A stretch of DNA of 36,934 bases from Longimycelium tulufanense (lineage in GTDB: Bacteria > Actinomycetota > Actinomycetes > Mycobacteriales > Pseudonocardiaceae): positions 1-36,934 of the forward strand of contig NZ_BMMK01000045.1 in assembly GCF_014645795.1 (NCBI RefSeq), written 5' to 3'. Below the pieces are notes generated by a model. It saw only the letters and a list, made by a program, of their open reading frames with translations. It searched no databases and was not told the origin of the DNA. Shown one piece after another: positions 8,400-19,398 of this stretch. A program made the position numbers and the translations under genes. Position 1 is the first letter of the stretch. The number at the start of each line of letters is the position of its first letter.

Positions 8400-9334
8400 T
8401 CTCGCTGCGCTACCACATCGTCTCCATCGCGGCCGTGTTCCTGGCACTGGCACTGGGGGTCGTGCTCGGCTCCACCGCGGTCAGCGACCGACTGCTCTCC
8501 GGGCTGGCCGGTGACCGGGAGTCGCTCCACGAACAGGTCGCCGACCTGCAGGAGGAACGCAACGCGCTCAACGCGAAGCTGGCCGCCGCGGACCGGTTCA
8601 CCGGAACGGTCGGGCCGACGCTGGTGCGCGGCGCCCTCGACCAGCGCACCGTCGTGCTGATCAGCGCCGCCGACGCCAGCCCGGCCGACCGGGACGCCGT
8701 CGCCGAACTGGTCCGCAGCGCCGGCGGGACGGTCAGCGGTGAGCTCCAGCTCACCGAGGCGTTCGCCGACCCGGGTCGCGCCGACCAGCTACGCCAGTTG
8801 GTCACCAGGTTGGTACCCGCCGGGGTGCAGCTGCCCACCGCGACCGACCCCGGCACGTTGGCCGGCGGGCTGATCGGTCCGCTGGTGCTGCTGGGCAAGG
8901 AAAGCGTGCAACCGCAGGCCAAACCGGAGGAGGTCACGGCCGCGCTGTCGGCGTTGACCGACGGCGGCTTCCTGCGCGGCGGTCAGGACCTGCGTGCGGC
9001 ACAGCTGGCCGTCGTCCTCACCGGGGGCGCCGTCGGCGGTGCCGCGGCCGGCGACCGGGCGGCCACCGTCGCACGTTTCGCCACCCAGCTCGACCGCTCC
9101 GGTGCGGGTGCCGTCCTGGCCGGACGCGCCGGCTCGGCCGACGGGACCGGGCCGGTCGGCGTGGTGCGCGCGGACACCGCGGCCGCCTCGGTGCTCTCGA
9201 CCGTGGACAACGTCGACACCGCGGCCGGCCGGACGGTGACCGTCCTGGCGCTGCGCGACGAGCTGAACGGCCGCTCCGGTCGGTACGGGGCCGCGGGCAA
9301 CGCCCAGGCACCGGCCCCGATGCCCGCGAGCTGA
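8396..9334 (+). CDS. steB: SteB / MctB-like envelope protein
   Basis: GTG at 8396 overlaps the steA stop by four bases and gives MISLRYHIVSIAAVFLALALG, an N-terminal signal anchor (residues about 7-27). A coiled coil (residues about 35-65, ESLHEQVADLQEERNALNAK) and an Ala/Gly/Leu-rich extracytoplasmic domain follow, for 312 residues in total. The family has two names. MctB (Rv1698) of M. tuberculosis is linked to copper tolerance and outer-membrane transport; SteB of Corynebacterium partners SteA and helps control a cell-separation peptidoglycan hydrolase. The operon with steA favours the division role here. No Cys- or Met-rich copper motif stands out. The C-terminal end is low complexity (GNAQAPAPMPAS). 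Confidence 0.85.
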   Translation: MISLRYHIVSIAAVFLALALGVVLGSTAVSDRLLSGLAGDRESLHEQVADLQEERNALNAKLAAADRFTGTVGPTLVRGALDQRTVVLISAADASPADRDAVAELVRSAGGTVSGELQLTEAFADPGRADQLRQLVTRLVPAGVQLPTATDPGTLAGGLIGPLVLLGKESVQPQAKPEEVTAALSALTDGGFLRGGQDLRAAQLAVVLTGGAVGGAAAGDRAATVARFATQLDRSGAGAVLAGRAGSADGTGPVGVVRADTAAASVLSTVDNVDTAAGRTVTVLALRDELNGRSGRYGAAGNAQAPAPMPAS

Positions 9335-9359
9335 CTCCGGCCGCCCTCCCGCGGCGGGG

Positions 9360-9394
9360 GGTGTCGCACCCCCTCGGGCCGGGGGTGCGACACC
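9360..9394 (+). terminator. Strong hairpin after steB
   Basis: GGTGTCGCACCCCC (9360-9373) and GGGGGTGCGACACC (9381-9394) form a perfect 14-bp stem with a 7-base loop, 26 bp behind the steB stop. It has no U tract, but the stem is strong enough to act as an actinobacterial intrinsic terminator. It separates the recN-steA-steB group from pyrG. Confidence 0.75.
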
Positions 9395-9470
9395 TCAAGG
9401 GGGTGCCGTTGTGCCTCGTCCCGGGGACACCTGCCCTCGTCACGGGCGCGTCCGGGGGACGGGATGATAA

Positions 9471-12001
<2,531 letters not shown>

Positions 12002-12117
12002 TTCCCGGCAGTGGCGGCTTCGGGCGCATCCGCCTGCGTAGTAAGGGTGTGGTGGTGCACAGCTACCGTGTAGAGCGGAACGCGATAGTGAGCCCCATAG
12101 AGATTGCCTGGTGACTG

Positions 12118-12174
12118 CCTGAAGAGACTGCGGTGTCGTGATCCGACCGGGTCACGGCACCGCGGTCGTTCAGT
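12118..12174. terminator. Hairpin between convergent genes
   Basis: GCGGTGTCGTGATCC at about 12130-12144 pairs with GGGTCACGGCACCGC at about 12149-12163, allowing G-U pairs. The outer bases CTGAA and TTCAG extend the symmetry. It lies between the ends of the NUDIX gene and the reverse-strand TM2 gene, so it can serve both. Little else is visible in the 168-bp gap. Confidence 0.65.
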
Positions 12175-12682
12175 CGCGGAGCTGGCGGCCCTGGGCGTCG
12201 GTGCCCCCGTTGATCAGCAGGACGACTCCGTCCACGATGGACCACACCACGCCCGCCCCGCAGAGGAACGTGGTGAGTAACTGGGCGATCGCGATGCCTG
12301 CGTGCCCGGTGTAGAACCGGCCCACGCCGAACGGCAACAGGATCTGCAGCAACCCGGCCGCCACCTTGGACCGGTCCGACGGCGGCAGCATCGCGGCAGG
12401 ATGCGGATAGCCCACCGGGGGCGGGACCATCCTGGGTGGCGCGGGTGGCGGCATCGGCGGCGGGGGTGGGGCCAGTGCCGGCGGGTGGGGCGGAGGCAGG
12501 TCGGCGAACAGTGGCCGCAGGTCGGTGAGCGTGCGTGCCGCGGTGGCGCGGCCCACCCGCTCCTCGTACTCGTCCATCTCGAGCCGCCCGGCGGCCAGGT
12601 GCTCCCCGAGCACCTTGATCGCGTCCTCCCGTTCCCGGGTACCGATGCGGACCTCGCCCGGGCCTGCCGCTTCCGAACTCAC
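12170..12682 (-). CDS. DUF1707 and TM2 domain membrane protein
   Basis: This 170-residue protein reads leftward from GTG 12682. Residues about 10-60 (RIGTREREDAIKVLGEHL, AAGRLEMDEYEERVGRA) form a DUF1707 domain, a short helical module common in actinobacterial membrane proteins. Residues about 62-98 are a Pro-rich linker (PPPPPMPPPAPPRMVPPPVG). Residues about 100-165 are a TM2 domain: a Lys/Arg-containing entry, then GVGRFYTGHAGIAIAQLLTT with the conserved FY.G motif, then VVWSIVDGVVLLI, giving two membrane helices. Function is unknown; TM2 proteins are small integral membrane proteins with no settled role. It faces alanine dehydrogenase across a 105-bp divergent promoter region. An upstream GTG extension would run antisense through ald and is not used. 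Confidence 0.85.
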   Translation of the reverse strand: MSSEAAGPGEVRIGTREREDAIKVLGEHLAAGRLEMDEYEERVGRATAARTLTDLRPLFADLPPPHPPALAPPPPPMPPPAPPRMVPPPVGYPHPAAMLPPSDRSKVAAGLLQILLPFGVGRFYTGHAGIAIAQLLTTFLCGAGVVWSIVDGVVLLINGGTDAQGRQLRD

Positions 12683-12787
12683 GACACGCACGGTAGCCGA
12701 GCGGGCCCGCAGCCCGGGCCGCGGTGGCGGATTACGCTTTTCCCAGGCCGGCAACGGCGCCGGCCGTCGCGGTCGGGAGGGGTCGAC

Positions 12788-13903
12788 GTGCGGGTCGGGG
12801 TTCCCCGGGAGCTGAAGAACCGGGAGTACCGGGTGGCCATCACGCCGGCCGGGGTACTGGAGCTGTCCCGGCGCGGCCACCAGGTGTTGCTCGAGACCGG
12901 TGCGGGCGCGGGTTCGGCGTTGCCCGACGGCGAGTACGTCGCCGCCGGTGCCACGGTCGTGCCCACCGCCGACGACGTGTGGGGCGATGCCGAGCTGGTA
13001 CTCAAGGTGAAGGAACCCGAGCCCGCCGAGTACCACCGGATGCGCGCCGGTCAGGCCCTGTTCACCTACCTGCACCTGGCGGCCAACCCGGAGTGCCTGC
13101 GGGCCCTGCTCGATGCCGGGATCACCGCCCTGGCCTACGAGACGGTCCAGCTCCCGGACGGCTCGCTGCCACTGCTGGCACCGATGAGCGAGGTCGCCGG
13201 GCGGATGGCGCCGCAGGTGGGCGCGCACTGCCTGGAACGCGCCCAGGGCGGTCGCGGGGTGCTGCTGGGCGGCGTCTCCGGCGTGCCCGCGGGCAAGGTC
13301 GTGGTGATCGGGGCCGGGGTGTCGGGCATGAACGCGGCCGCCATCGCGCTCGGGATGCAGGCCGAGGTCCGCGTACTGGACACCAACGTGCACCGACTCC
13401 GCCAGATCGACTTCGTCTATCGTGGCCATCTGCAGACCATTACGAGCAACGCCTACGAGGTGGACAAGGCGTGCCGGTGGGCGGACCTGGTCATCGGCGC
13501 GGTGTTGGTCCCGGGCGCCAAGACGCCCACGCTGGTGAGCAACGAGCTGGTCGCGCGGATGCGGCCCGGTTCGGTCCTGGTGGACATCTCCGTCGACCAG
13601 GGCGGGTGTTTCGAGGACTCGCGTCCGACCACGCACGACGCCCCGACCTTCCGCGTGCACGACAGCGTGTTCTACTGCGTGGTGAACATGCCCGGCGCAG
13701 TACCGCACACGTCCACCTGGGCGCTGACCAACGTGACCCTGCCCTACGTCGTGGCGTTGGCGGACAGGGGAATCCCCGAGGCGGTGACGGACGACCCGGC
13801 GCTGGCCAGGGGAGTGAACGTGGCCGGAGGGAGGATCGTGCACCCCGAGGTGGCCGAAGCGCACACCATGCCGCACACCAACCTGTTCGAGGCGTTGGGC
13901 TGA
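12788..13903 (+). CDS. ald: Alanine dehydrogenase
   Basis: Alanine dehydrogenase interconverts L-alanine and pyruvate plus ammonia with NAD. GTG 12788 follows GGGAGGGG (12775-12782) and gives [20 protein letters not shown], the classic Ald N-terminus. The 371-residue length is exactly usual. Residues visible include the substrate Lys in [13 protein letters not shown] (about 75), the catalytic His in [12 protein letters not shown] (about 96), the NAD loop [19 protein letters not shown] (about 173-191), and the active-site Asp in [19 protein letters not shown] (about 270). Its place before xerD is not that of M. tuberculosis, where ald is elsewhere, so it has been inserted into or kept in this locus independently. 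Its stop is one base from the xerD start. Confidence 0.96.
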   Translation: MRVGVPRELKNREYRVAITPAGVLELSRRGHQVLLETGAGAGSALPDGEYVAAGATVVPTADDVWGDAELVLKVKEPEPAEYHRMRAGQALFTYLHLAANPECLRALLDAGITALAYETVQLPDGSLPLLAPMSEVAGRMAPQVGAHCLERAQGGRGVLLGGVSGVPAGKVVVIGAGVSGMNAAAIALGMQAEVRVLDTNVHRLRQIDFVYRGHLQTITSNAYEVDKACRWADLVIGAVLVPGAKTPTLVSNELVARMRPGSVLVDISVDQGGCFEDSRPTTHDAPTFRVHDSVFYCVVNMPGAVPHTSTWALTNVTLPYVVALADRGIPEAVTDDPALARGVNVAGGRIVHPEVAEAHTMPHTNLFEALG

Positions 13904-13904
13904 C

Positions 13905-14843
13905 GTGGCCGGGCCCGCCGTCGGTCCGGCACCGGCCGACCTCGTCACCACCTACCTCGACCACCTCACCGTCGAGCGCGGCACGTCCCGCAACACCCTC
14001 GACTCCTATCGCCGGGACCTCCGCCGGTACCTGGCTTTCCTTGCCGAGCTCGGGATCGACGACCTGGCACAGGTGACCGCCGACCACATCGGCGCTTTCC
14101 TTGCCGCGCTGCGGGGAGGCGGCCCCGGCCGCCCGCCGCTGGCGGTGTCCTCGGCCGCACGGACCCTGGTGGCGGTCCGCGGCCTGCACCGGTTCGCACA
14201 CGCCGAGGGGCGCGTGCCGGTGGACGTCGCGCGGGAGGTCAGCCCGCCCACGCCACCACGACGACTGCCCAGGGCGTTGCCGCTGGATGACGTGATCAAG
14301 CTGCTGGAGAGCGGCGGGGGCGACGACCCGCGGGCGCTGCGCGACCGGGCGCTGCTGGAGCTGCTCTACTCCACGGGCGCGCGGATCTCCGAGGCGGTGG
14401 GCCTGGACCTGGATGACATCGACGCCGCCGAACGTACCGTCGTGCTCGAGGGAAAGGGTGGCAAGCAGCGCCTCGTGCCCATCGGACGGCCCGCACTGTC
14501 CGCCGTGGACGCCTACCTCGTCCGCTCCCGTCCCGGTCTGGCGGCACGCGGACGGGGCAGCCCGGCCGTGTTCCTCAACGCCCGGGGCGGCCGACTCTCC
14601 CGGCAGAGCGCCTGGCAGGCGGTGCAGACGGCGGCCGAGCGGGCGGGCATCGCCGCGGAGGTCTCCCCGCACACCCTGCGGCACTCGTTCGCGACCCACC
14701 TGCTGGAGGGTGGCGCGGACGTGCGCGTGGTGCAGGAGCTGCTCGGGCACGCATCGATCACCACCACCCAGGTCTACACCCTCGTCACGATGACCACATT
14801 GCGCGAGATCTATGCGACGGCGCATCCCCGAGCCCGCGACTGA
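13905..14843 (+). CDS. xerD: Tyrosine recombinase XerD
   Basis: XerD works with XerC at dif sites to resolve chromosome dimers at division. The 312-residue product has the N-terminal core-binding SAM-like domain (residues about 10-95, [20 protein letters not shown]). The catalytic domain shows Arg I in [15 protein letters not shown], Lys in [12 protein letters not shown], the His-x-x-Arg box in [17 protein letters not shown], His III in [11 protein letters not shown] and the nucleophile Tyr in VYTLV. Length and motifs fit chromosomal XerD rather than a phage integrase, and the same gene follows the NUDIX gene in M. tuberculosis (Rv1701). The GTG start is one base after the ald stop, so it is probably cotranscribed. 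Confidence 0.94.
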   Translation: MAGPAVGPAPADLVTTYLDHLTVERGTSRNTLDSYRRDLRRYLAFLAELGIDDLAQVTADHIGAFLAALRGGGPGRPPLAVSSAARTLVAVRGLHRFAHAEGRVPVDVAREVSPPTPPRRLPRALPLDDVIKLLESGGGDDPRALRDRALLELLYSTGARISEAVGLDLDDIDAAERTVVLEGKGGKQRLVPIGRPALSAVDAYLVRSRPGLAARGRGSPAVFLNARGGRLSRQSAWQAVQTAAERAGIAAEVSPHTLRHSFATHLLEGGADVRVVQELLGHASITTTQVYTLVTMTTLREIYATAHPRARD

Positions 14844-14929
14844 TCTTTTCTCACAACGTCTCTTGTCGATACGTTTACGATTTCATCCGTCCGCGAGAAA
14901 TGCCCGTTTTACGCGACGTTTGCATTCGA

Positions 14930-14945
14930 TGTGACCTGTGTCACG
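14930..14945 (+). promoter_or_regulatory. CRP/FNR-family-like operator
   Basis: The sequence TGTGACCTGTGTCACG contains GTGA-N6-TCAC, a perfect inverted repeat of the CRP core (consensus TGTGA-N6-TCACA, mismatched only at the last base). Actinobacterial Crp proteins bind closely related sites. It lies just upstream of a candidate promoter, about 47 bp before the expected start point, and about 360 bp before the Pls-like gene. Binding is inferred from the pattern only. Confidence 0.5.
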
Positions 14946-14950
14946 ATTAT

Positions 14951-14978
14951 TTGCCTGCGATCTCCTACTCCGGATAGG
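14951..14978 (+). promoter_or_regulatory. Candidate promoter 1 for the Pls-like gene
   Basis: TTGCCT (14951-14956) and GATAGG (14973-14978) are separated by 16 bp and resemble -35 and -10 boxes. The CRP-like site is immediately upstream. If used, the leader would be over 300 nt. The assignment is by eye and weak. Confidence 0.3.
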
Positions 14979-15221
14979 ACCGAGTCGGGCATGAACTCGT
15001 CTGGCAATGGTCAGTGGAACCAAGGGTCGGGATGATCGGGATGTCACGTGCTCTCCCGAATGGCCCGTGGCGGTGCTGTCGCGAGCGTGGGGCGATGTTC
15101 TGACCTGGCCCGTTCCCTCCAGGGGTGGGTCGGCGAGACCGGGTGTGAGCCGAACGCGGGCGACACGTTGTCACCCTCGGTCGGGTCACTCCTTCGTGTG
15201 AATTTTGTTTCTGCTGCACTG

Positions 15222-15251
15222 TTGCGGCCGACTTCAACCATTCCGGATAAC
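15222..15251 (+). promoter_or_regulatory. Candidate promoter 2 for the Pls-like gene
   Basis: TTGCGG (15222-15227) and GATAAC (15246-15251) are 18 bp apart. A transcript starting near 15258 would have a leader of about 45 nt including GGGAAGGA at 15292-15299. This proximal promoter fits the gene start better than the distal one. The assignment is by pattern only. Confidence 0.35.
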
Positions 15252-15303
15252 AGAAACGCCCGTCACCATCCGGTAACGTCGAATTAACCTCGGGAAGGAT
15301 CAG

Positions 15304-18300
15304 ATGGCGGAGACCGACGTTCTTGGCAGAAGACCCCAGTCCCCCGCCCTTTCCGTGGAGCAACCCACCGCACCCACCCGAAGACTGCATCACTTCTTCG
15401 AGGCCAGCTGCGACACCGAGCCCACCGCCGTCGCCCTCGACTGCGACGGCCACGTGCTGACCTACCTCGAGCTCGACCAGCGGGCCAACCGCCTCGCCCA
15501 CTACCTGATCCGGCGCGGCATCGGCACCGGTAACCGCGTCGGACTCCTCCTGCACCGGTCCCCGGAGATCTACGTCGCGTTGCTCGCCGTGCTGAAGACG
15601 GGGGCGACCTACGTGCCCATCGACCCCAGCTCCCCGTCCGAGCGGGTCTCGTTCATCGCCGAGGATTCCTCGCTCGATCTCCTGCTGTCCGCCAGCACGC
15701 TGTCCGCCACCACACAGGGGCTCGACTGCCCCGTGCTCGAGCTGGACCGCGCCGAACCGGTGCTCGGGTCGCTGCCCTGCCACCGGCCGCGGCTGGCCGA
15801 GACCAGGGACTCGATCTGCTACATCATCTACACGTCCGGCTCCACGGGGCGGCCCAAGGGCGTCGCCGTGGCGCAGTCGAGCATCTGCAACTTCATCGAC
15901 GTCGTGCCCGCCGTCTACGGCGTGGATGCCAACGATCGCGTCTACCAGGGGATGACCCTGGCCTTCGACTTCTCCATCGAGGAGGTCTGGCCCACCTGGG
16001 CGGTCGGCGCGACCCTGGTCGGCGGGCCGAACGACGCCCGACGACTCGGCGGCGGCCTGGCCGAGTTCCTCGCCGAGAAGTCGGTGACCGTGCTCTACTG
16101 CGTGCCCACGGTGCTGGCGACCATGGACCGGGACCTTCCCCAACTGCGCACCCTCATCGTGGGCGGTGAGGCGTGCCCGGCTGAGCTGGTCGAGCGCTGG
16201 AGCCAGCCGGGACGCCGCATCCTCAACACCTACGGCCCGACCGAGGCCACGGTCACCGCCACCTGGGCCGAGCTGCACGCGGGCAAACCGGTGACCATCG
16301 GTCGCCCGCTGCCCACCTACTACGTCCGGTTGCTGGACGAGGAACTGCGCCCGGTGCCCGACGGCGAGGTGGCCGAGATCTGCATCGGCGGCGTGGGGGT
16401 GGCAACCGGCTACCTGAACCGCCCGGACCTGACCGCGGACCGGTTCGTGCCCGACCCCTGGCGGCCCGCCGGTCGCCTCTACCGCACCGGGGACCTCGGA
16501 CGCCTGCTGCCCGACGGCGAGATCGAGTACCTGGGTCGGGCTGACGGTGAGGTCAAGGTCCGCGGCCACCGGGTCGACCTGCAGGAGATCGAGACGAACC
16601 TGATGGCCGACGAGGCCGTCGCGGCCGCGGTGGTGACCCTGCTCAAACAGGACGGACCCGGCGGCGAGCTGGCCGCCTACATCACCCGCCGTACCGACGA
16701 GCCCGCCGAGGACACGCTCGTTTCACGGCTACACCAACGACTTCGGCAACACCTTCCGCCGTACATGGTGCCGGCCTTTTTGGACATCGTGACGGAACTG
16801 CCGATGCTGCCCAGCGGGAAGGTGGATCGGAAGGCACTTCCCGCCCCCTCCGGCCGGCGCCTGGTCGCAACCGACATGCCCGTCACACCGCCGGAAACGC
16901 CGCTGGAGCACCGGATCGTCCGGGTGTGGGCCGAGGTGATGCGGCTCGGCACGGACGAGGTCTCGGTGGAGGCGGACTTCTTCCTCGACCTCGGTGGCCA
17001 CTCCCTGCTCGCCGCGACGGTCGTGTCTTTCCTGCGGCGCGAGGGAGTCGCGCTCTCCATCGCCGATCTCTACGAGCACCCGACCGTGCGGGGCCTGGCC
17101 GAACACCAGGAAGCGCTGGACCAGGGGGCCGGCGCAGCCGAGGGCCAGGCCCCGCCGCCCCACCGCGCCACCAACCGCACGGTGCTCGCGGCAGCCCTGA
17201 TCCAGCTGGCAGTCGTCTACTTGCTCGGCGCGGCCCTGGCCCTGCCCACCATGGAAGTGTTGGGCCACGCCAGGATGTATCCGGAGAAGGTCGCGAAGCT
17301 GGCCGCCATCATCGTCGGCACCTATGTGGCGGGTCGGCTGCTGATACCCGTGATCGGGGTGCGGCTACTGTCGCTGGGTCTCGAACCCGGCCGATACCGG
17401 CTGTGGAGCGGCACCTACCTCCGTCTGTGGATCATTCAGCAGCTCTTCGCCCTGTCCCCGGTCGGCGTGTTCAGCGGGTCGCCCTTGCTGCCGCCCTACC
17501 TGCGGTTGCTCGGTGCTCGTGTGGGATCGCGTTGCCACCTCGCAACGGCGGGCCTCGGCCTACCCCGGTTCGTCACGATCGGCGATGAGGCCAGCGTCGG
17601 GTACGGCGCGCAGCTCCACACCACCCACGTCGAAGCCGGTTGGGTGCTCGTCGAACCGATCTCCCTTGGGGCACGGTCCTTTGTCGGCGCCAACTCGGTC
17701 GTGATGCCGGGTGTGATGCTGGGGGACGACGCGCGGCTGGCCGACCAGTCCCTCGCCGTCACCGGACAGGCGATCCCGGCCGGACAGGAGTGGGCGGGAG
17801 CTCCTTCCGCACCAAGGAAGAACCACGACCGGCTCCTCGATCGAATGCAACTGCAGGGACAGCCCACAGGGGAGCTTTCCGCAGGGCTGGTCGGTGCATT
17901 CCTTGCCGCGTGGGGCATTCTGGAGGTTCTTCCGATCATCCTCGCCGTCCCGTCCATCGCGCTGATGGTGGTGGGCTGGGTCCACGGTGGCATCCTCGGT
18001 GGCTTGCTGGCGGCGGTGCTGTCCGGCCCGCTCTTCGTCGTGATCACCTGCGGTTCGATCGCCCTCGGCAAGTTCCTTGTACTGCGTCGGACTCCCACCG
18101 GGATCTACCCGGTCCGATCGACCCTGGGCCTTCGGAAGTGGGTTGTCGACAAGCTGCTGGAGAGCAGCCTCACCACGACCAACACGCTCTACGCCACCCT
18201 GTACACGGTGCCGTGGCTGCGTTCCCTGGGTGCCCGCGTCGGATCCTGGTCGGAGGTGTCGACCGTGTCCCACGTCGACCCGGACCTGTTGCGGCTCGGG

Positions 18301-19266
18301 CCGGAAAGCTTCCTCGCCGACCAGGCCAGCGTGGGCGTCGCGACCTACCACCGTGGCCACATCGCGTTGAACCGCACCGAGATCGGCCGCCGGTCGTTCA
18401 TCGGCAACGTGGCGCTGGCCCGGTCGGGCACCAGGATCGGCGACGAGGCGCTGGTCGGGGTACACACCGTCGCGCCCGTGGACGGTGTCCCCGACGGCAC
18501 GTTCTGGCTGGGCTCGCCGCCCATCCGGTTGCCCCGTCGACAGGAGAGCCAGAAGTTCGACGAGGCGCTCACCTTCCGGCCCGGCCGGGCCCGGGTGGTG
18601 GAACGCCTGGCGATCGAGCTCTTGCGGGTCACCCTGCCGGCAACGTTGCTCGCGGTCAGCGGCTACTTCGCCGTACTCACGCTTTTCAAAGTGGCCGAGC
18701 ACCTCGGCCCGTTCGGCACGGATCTGGTGGCGCCCGGGGTGACATTGCTCTTCGGACTGAGCGTGGTGGTGGCGGTCGCGATCCTGAAGTGGGTGGTGAT
18801 CGGGCGGTACCGGCCACGCGTGGAACCGCTGTGGAGTCGGTTCGTGCGCCGTACCGAGCTGGTGACCGGTCTCTACGAGAGCGCCGCCGTGCCAGCCCTC
18901 CTCGGCTTCCTCGTCGGCACACCGTTGCTCGGGCCGTTGCTGCGGTTGTTCGGGGCCCGCATCGGGCGCCGCACGTGGTTCGCCACCACCCGACTCACCG
19001 AGTTCGACCTGGTCCGAGTCGGTGACGACGTTGCCGTGGGCGCGGAAACCTCGCTGCAGACCCACCTGTTCGAGGACCGCGTCATGAAGATGTCGGTGGT
19101 CACGGTGGAGCGTGGGGCGACCGTGGGCCCGCGTTCGATCGTCCTCTACGACGCCGTCGTCGGGGCCGACACCACGCTGGATGCACTCTCCCTGGCGATG
19201 AAGGGGGAGTGGCTCGTGCCGGGGCGTCGGTGGCGCGGTATTCCCAGCCGTGCCGTCGGGTCCTGA
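15304..19266 (+). CDS. Pls/PosA-family single-module NRPS (poly-basic-amino-acid synthetase)
   Basis: The 1,320-residue product has the layout of the epsilon-poly-lysine synthetase Pls: A domain, carrier domain, then six membrane helices alternating with three related soluble domains. The A domain (about 30-530) has YTSGSTGRPKG, NTYGPTEATVTAT, YRTGDLGRL and LPSGKVDRKAL. The carrier Ser is in DLGGHSLL (Ser 567). Helix pairs lie near 625-685, 860-925 and 1105-1160. Each is followed by a domain with hexapeptide-like turns (TIGDEASVGYGAQ, RSFIGNVALARSGTRIGDEA, RVGDDVAVGAETS). There is no condensation or thioesterase domain of the usual kind. Members build isopeptide-linked chains of lysine, ornithine, diaminobutyrate or diaminopropionate at the membrane. 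Hand alignment of the pocket gives Asp-Phe-Glu at the first three specificity positions; the acidic Glu would suit a side-chain amine. ATG 15304 follows GGGAAGGA. The product's identity is open. Confidence 0.9.
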   Translation: MAETDVLGRRPQSPALSVEQPTAPTRRLHHFFEASCDTEPTAVALDCDGHVLTYLELDQRANRLAHYLIRRGIGTGNRVGLLLHRSPEIYVALLAVLKTGATYVPIDPSSPSERVSFIAEDSSLDLLLSASTLSATTQGLDCPVLELDRAEPVLGSLPCHRPRLAETRDSICYIIYTSGSTGRPKGVAVAQSSICNFIDVVPAVYGVDANDRVYQGMTLAFDFSIEEVWPTWAVGATLVGGPNDARRLGGGLAEFLAEKSVTVLYCVPTVLATMDRDLPQLRTLIVGGEACPAELVERWSQPGRRILNTYGPTEATVTATWAELHAGKPVTIGRPLPTYYVRLLDEELRPVPDGEVAEICIGGVGVATGYLNRPDLTADRFVPDPWRPAGRLYRTGDLGRLLPDGEIEYLGRADGEVKVRGHRVDLQEIETNLMADEAVAAAVVTLLKQDGPGGELAAYITRRTDEPAEDTLVSRLHQRLRQHLPPYMVPAFLDIVTELPMLPSGKVDRKALPAPSGRRLVATDMPVTPPETPLEHRIVRVWAEVMRLGTDEVSVEADFFLDLGGHSLLAATVVSFLRREGVALSIADLYEHPTVRGLAEHQEALDQGAGAAEGQAPPPHRATNRTVLAAALIQLAVVYLLGAALALPTMEVLGHARMYPEKVAKLAAIIVGTYVAGRLLIPVIGVRLLSLGLEPGRYRLWSGTYLRLWIIQQLFALSPVGVFSGSPLLPPYLRLLGARVGSRCHLATAGLGLPRFVTIGDEASVGYGAQLHTTHVEAGWVLVEPISLGARSFVGANSVVMPGVMLGDDARLADQSLAVTGQAIPAGQEWAGAPSAPRKNHDRLLDRMQLQGQPTGELSAGLVGAFLAAWGILEVLPIILAVPSIALMVVGWVHGGILGGLLAAVLSGPLFVVITCGSIALGKFLVLRRTPTGIYPVRSTLGLRKWVVDKLLESSLTTTNTLYATLYTVPWLRSLGARVGSWSEVSTVSHVDPDLLRLGPESFLADQASVGVATYHRGHIALNRTEIGRRSFIGNVALARSGTRIGDEALVGVHTVAPVDGVPDGTFWLGSPPIRLPRRQESQKFDEALTFRPGRARVVERLAIELLRVTLPATLLAVSGYFAVLTLFKVAEHLGPFGTDLVAPGVTLLFGLSVVVAVAILKWVVIGRYRPRVEPLWSRFVRRTELVTGLYESAAVPALLGFLVGTPLLGPLLRLFGARIGRRTWFATTRLTEFDLVRVGDDVAVGAETSLQTHLFEDRVMKMSVVTVERGATVGPRSIVLYDAVVGADTTLDALSLAMKGEWLVPGRRWRGIPSRAVGS

Positions 19267-19288
19267 GTGCGCGGGCAAGGGGGCGAGT

Positions 19289-19304
19289 GACGAAGCGATT
19301 CGTC
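19289..19304 (+). promoter_or_regulatory. Palindromic operator before the ArsR-type gene
   Basis: GACGAAGCGATTCGTC is a perfect inverted repeat (6-bp arms, 4-bp centre). A third half-site, GACGAA, follows at 19309-19314. The site lies in the 132-bp gap between the Pls-like gene and the ArsR-type gene, about 95 bp before the regulator's start. ArsR proteins commonly bind such sites near their own promoter, so autoregulation is inferred. Confidence 0.5.
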
Positions 19305-19398
19305 GACTGACGAAAGGGTATTAGCCTTGCACCAGATGGTGGCCGGGGGGTCGACCCGTCTCGACCAAGCCGGGGACGGCCGAACGAGGAGGTGGCGG

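Larger units (their letters stand above)
14844..15303 (+). other. 460-bp intergenic region upstream of the Pls-like synthetase
   Basis: No gene is supported here; short open frames lack start context and family features. The base composition is clearly less GC-rich than the flanks (runs such as TTTTCTCACAACG, GTTTACGATTTC, GAATTTTGTTTC), as expected for a control region. It holds a CRP-like palindrome at 14930-14945 and two candidate promoters (14951-14978 and 15222-15251). A small palindrome GACACGTTGTC lies near 15162. It also contains the xerD 3' side, where no strong terminator hairpin was found. Confidence 0.7.

Noticed and set aside
15007-15287. Short open frames upstream of the Pls-like gene
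   Set aside because: They overlap one another in several frames, have no good ribosome sites and lie in a region with regulatory rather than coding character.
19327-19398. N-terminal extension of the ArsR-type protein from TTG 19327
   Set aside because: The extra residues do not match the family, and a strong ribosome site directly precedes GTG 19399.
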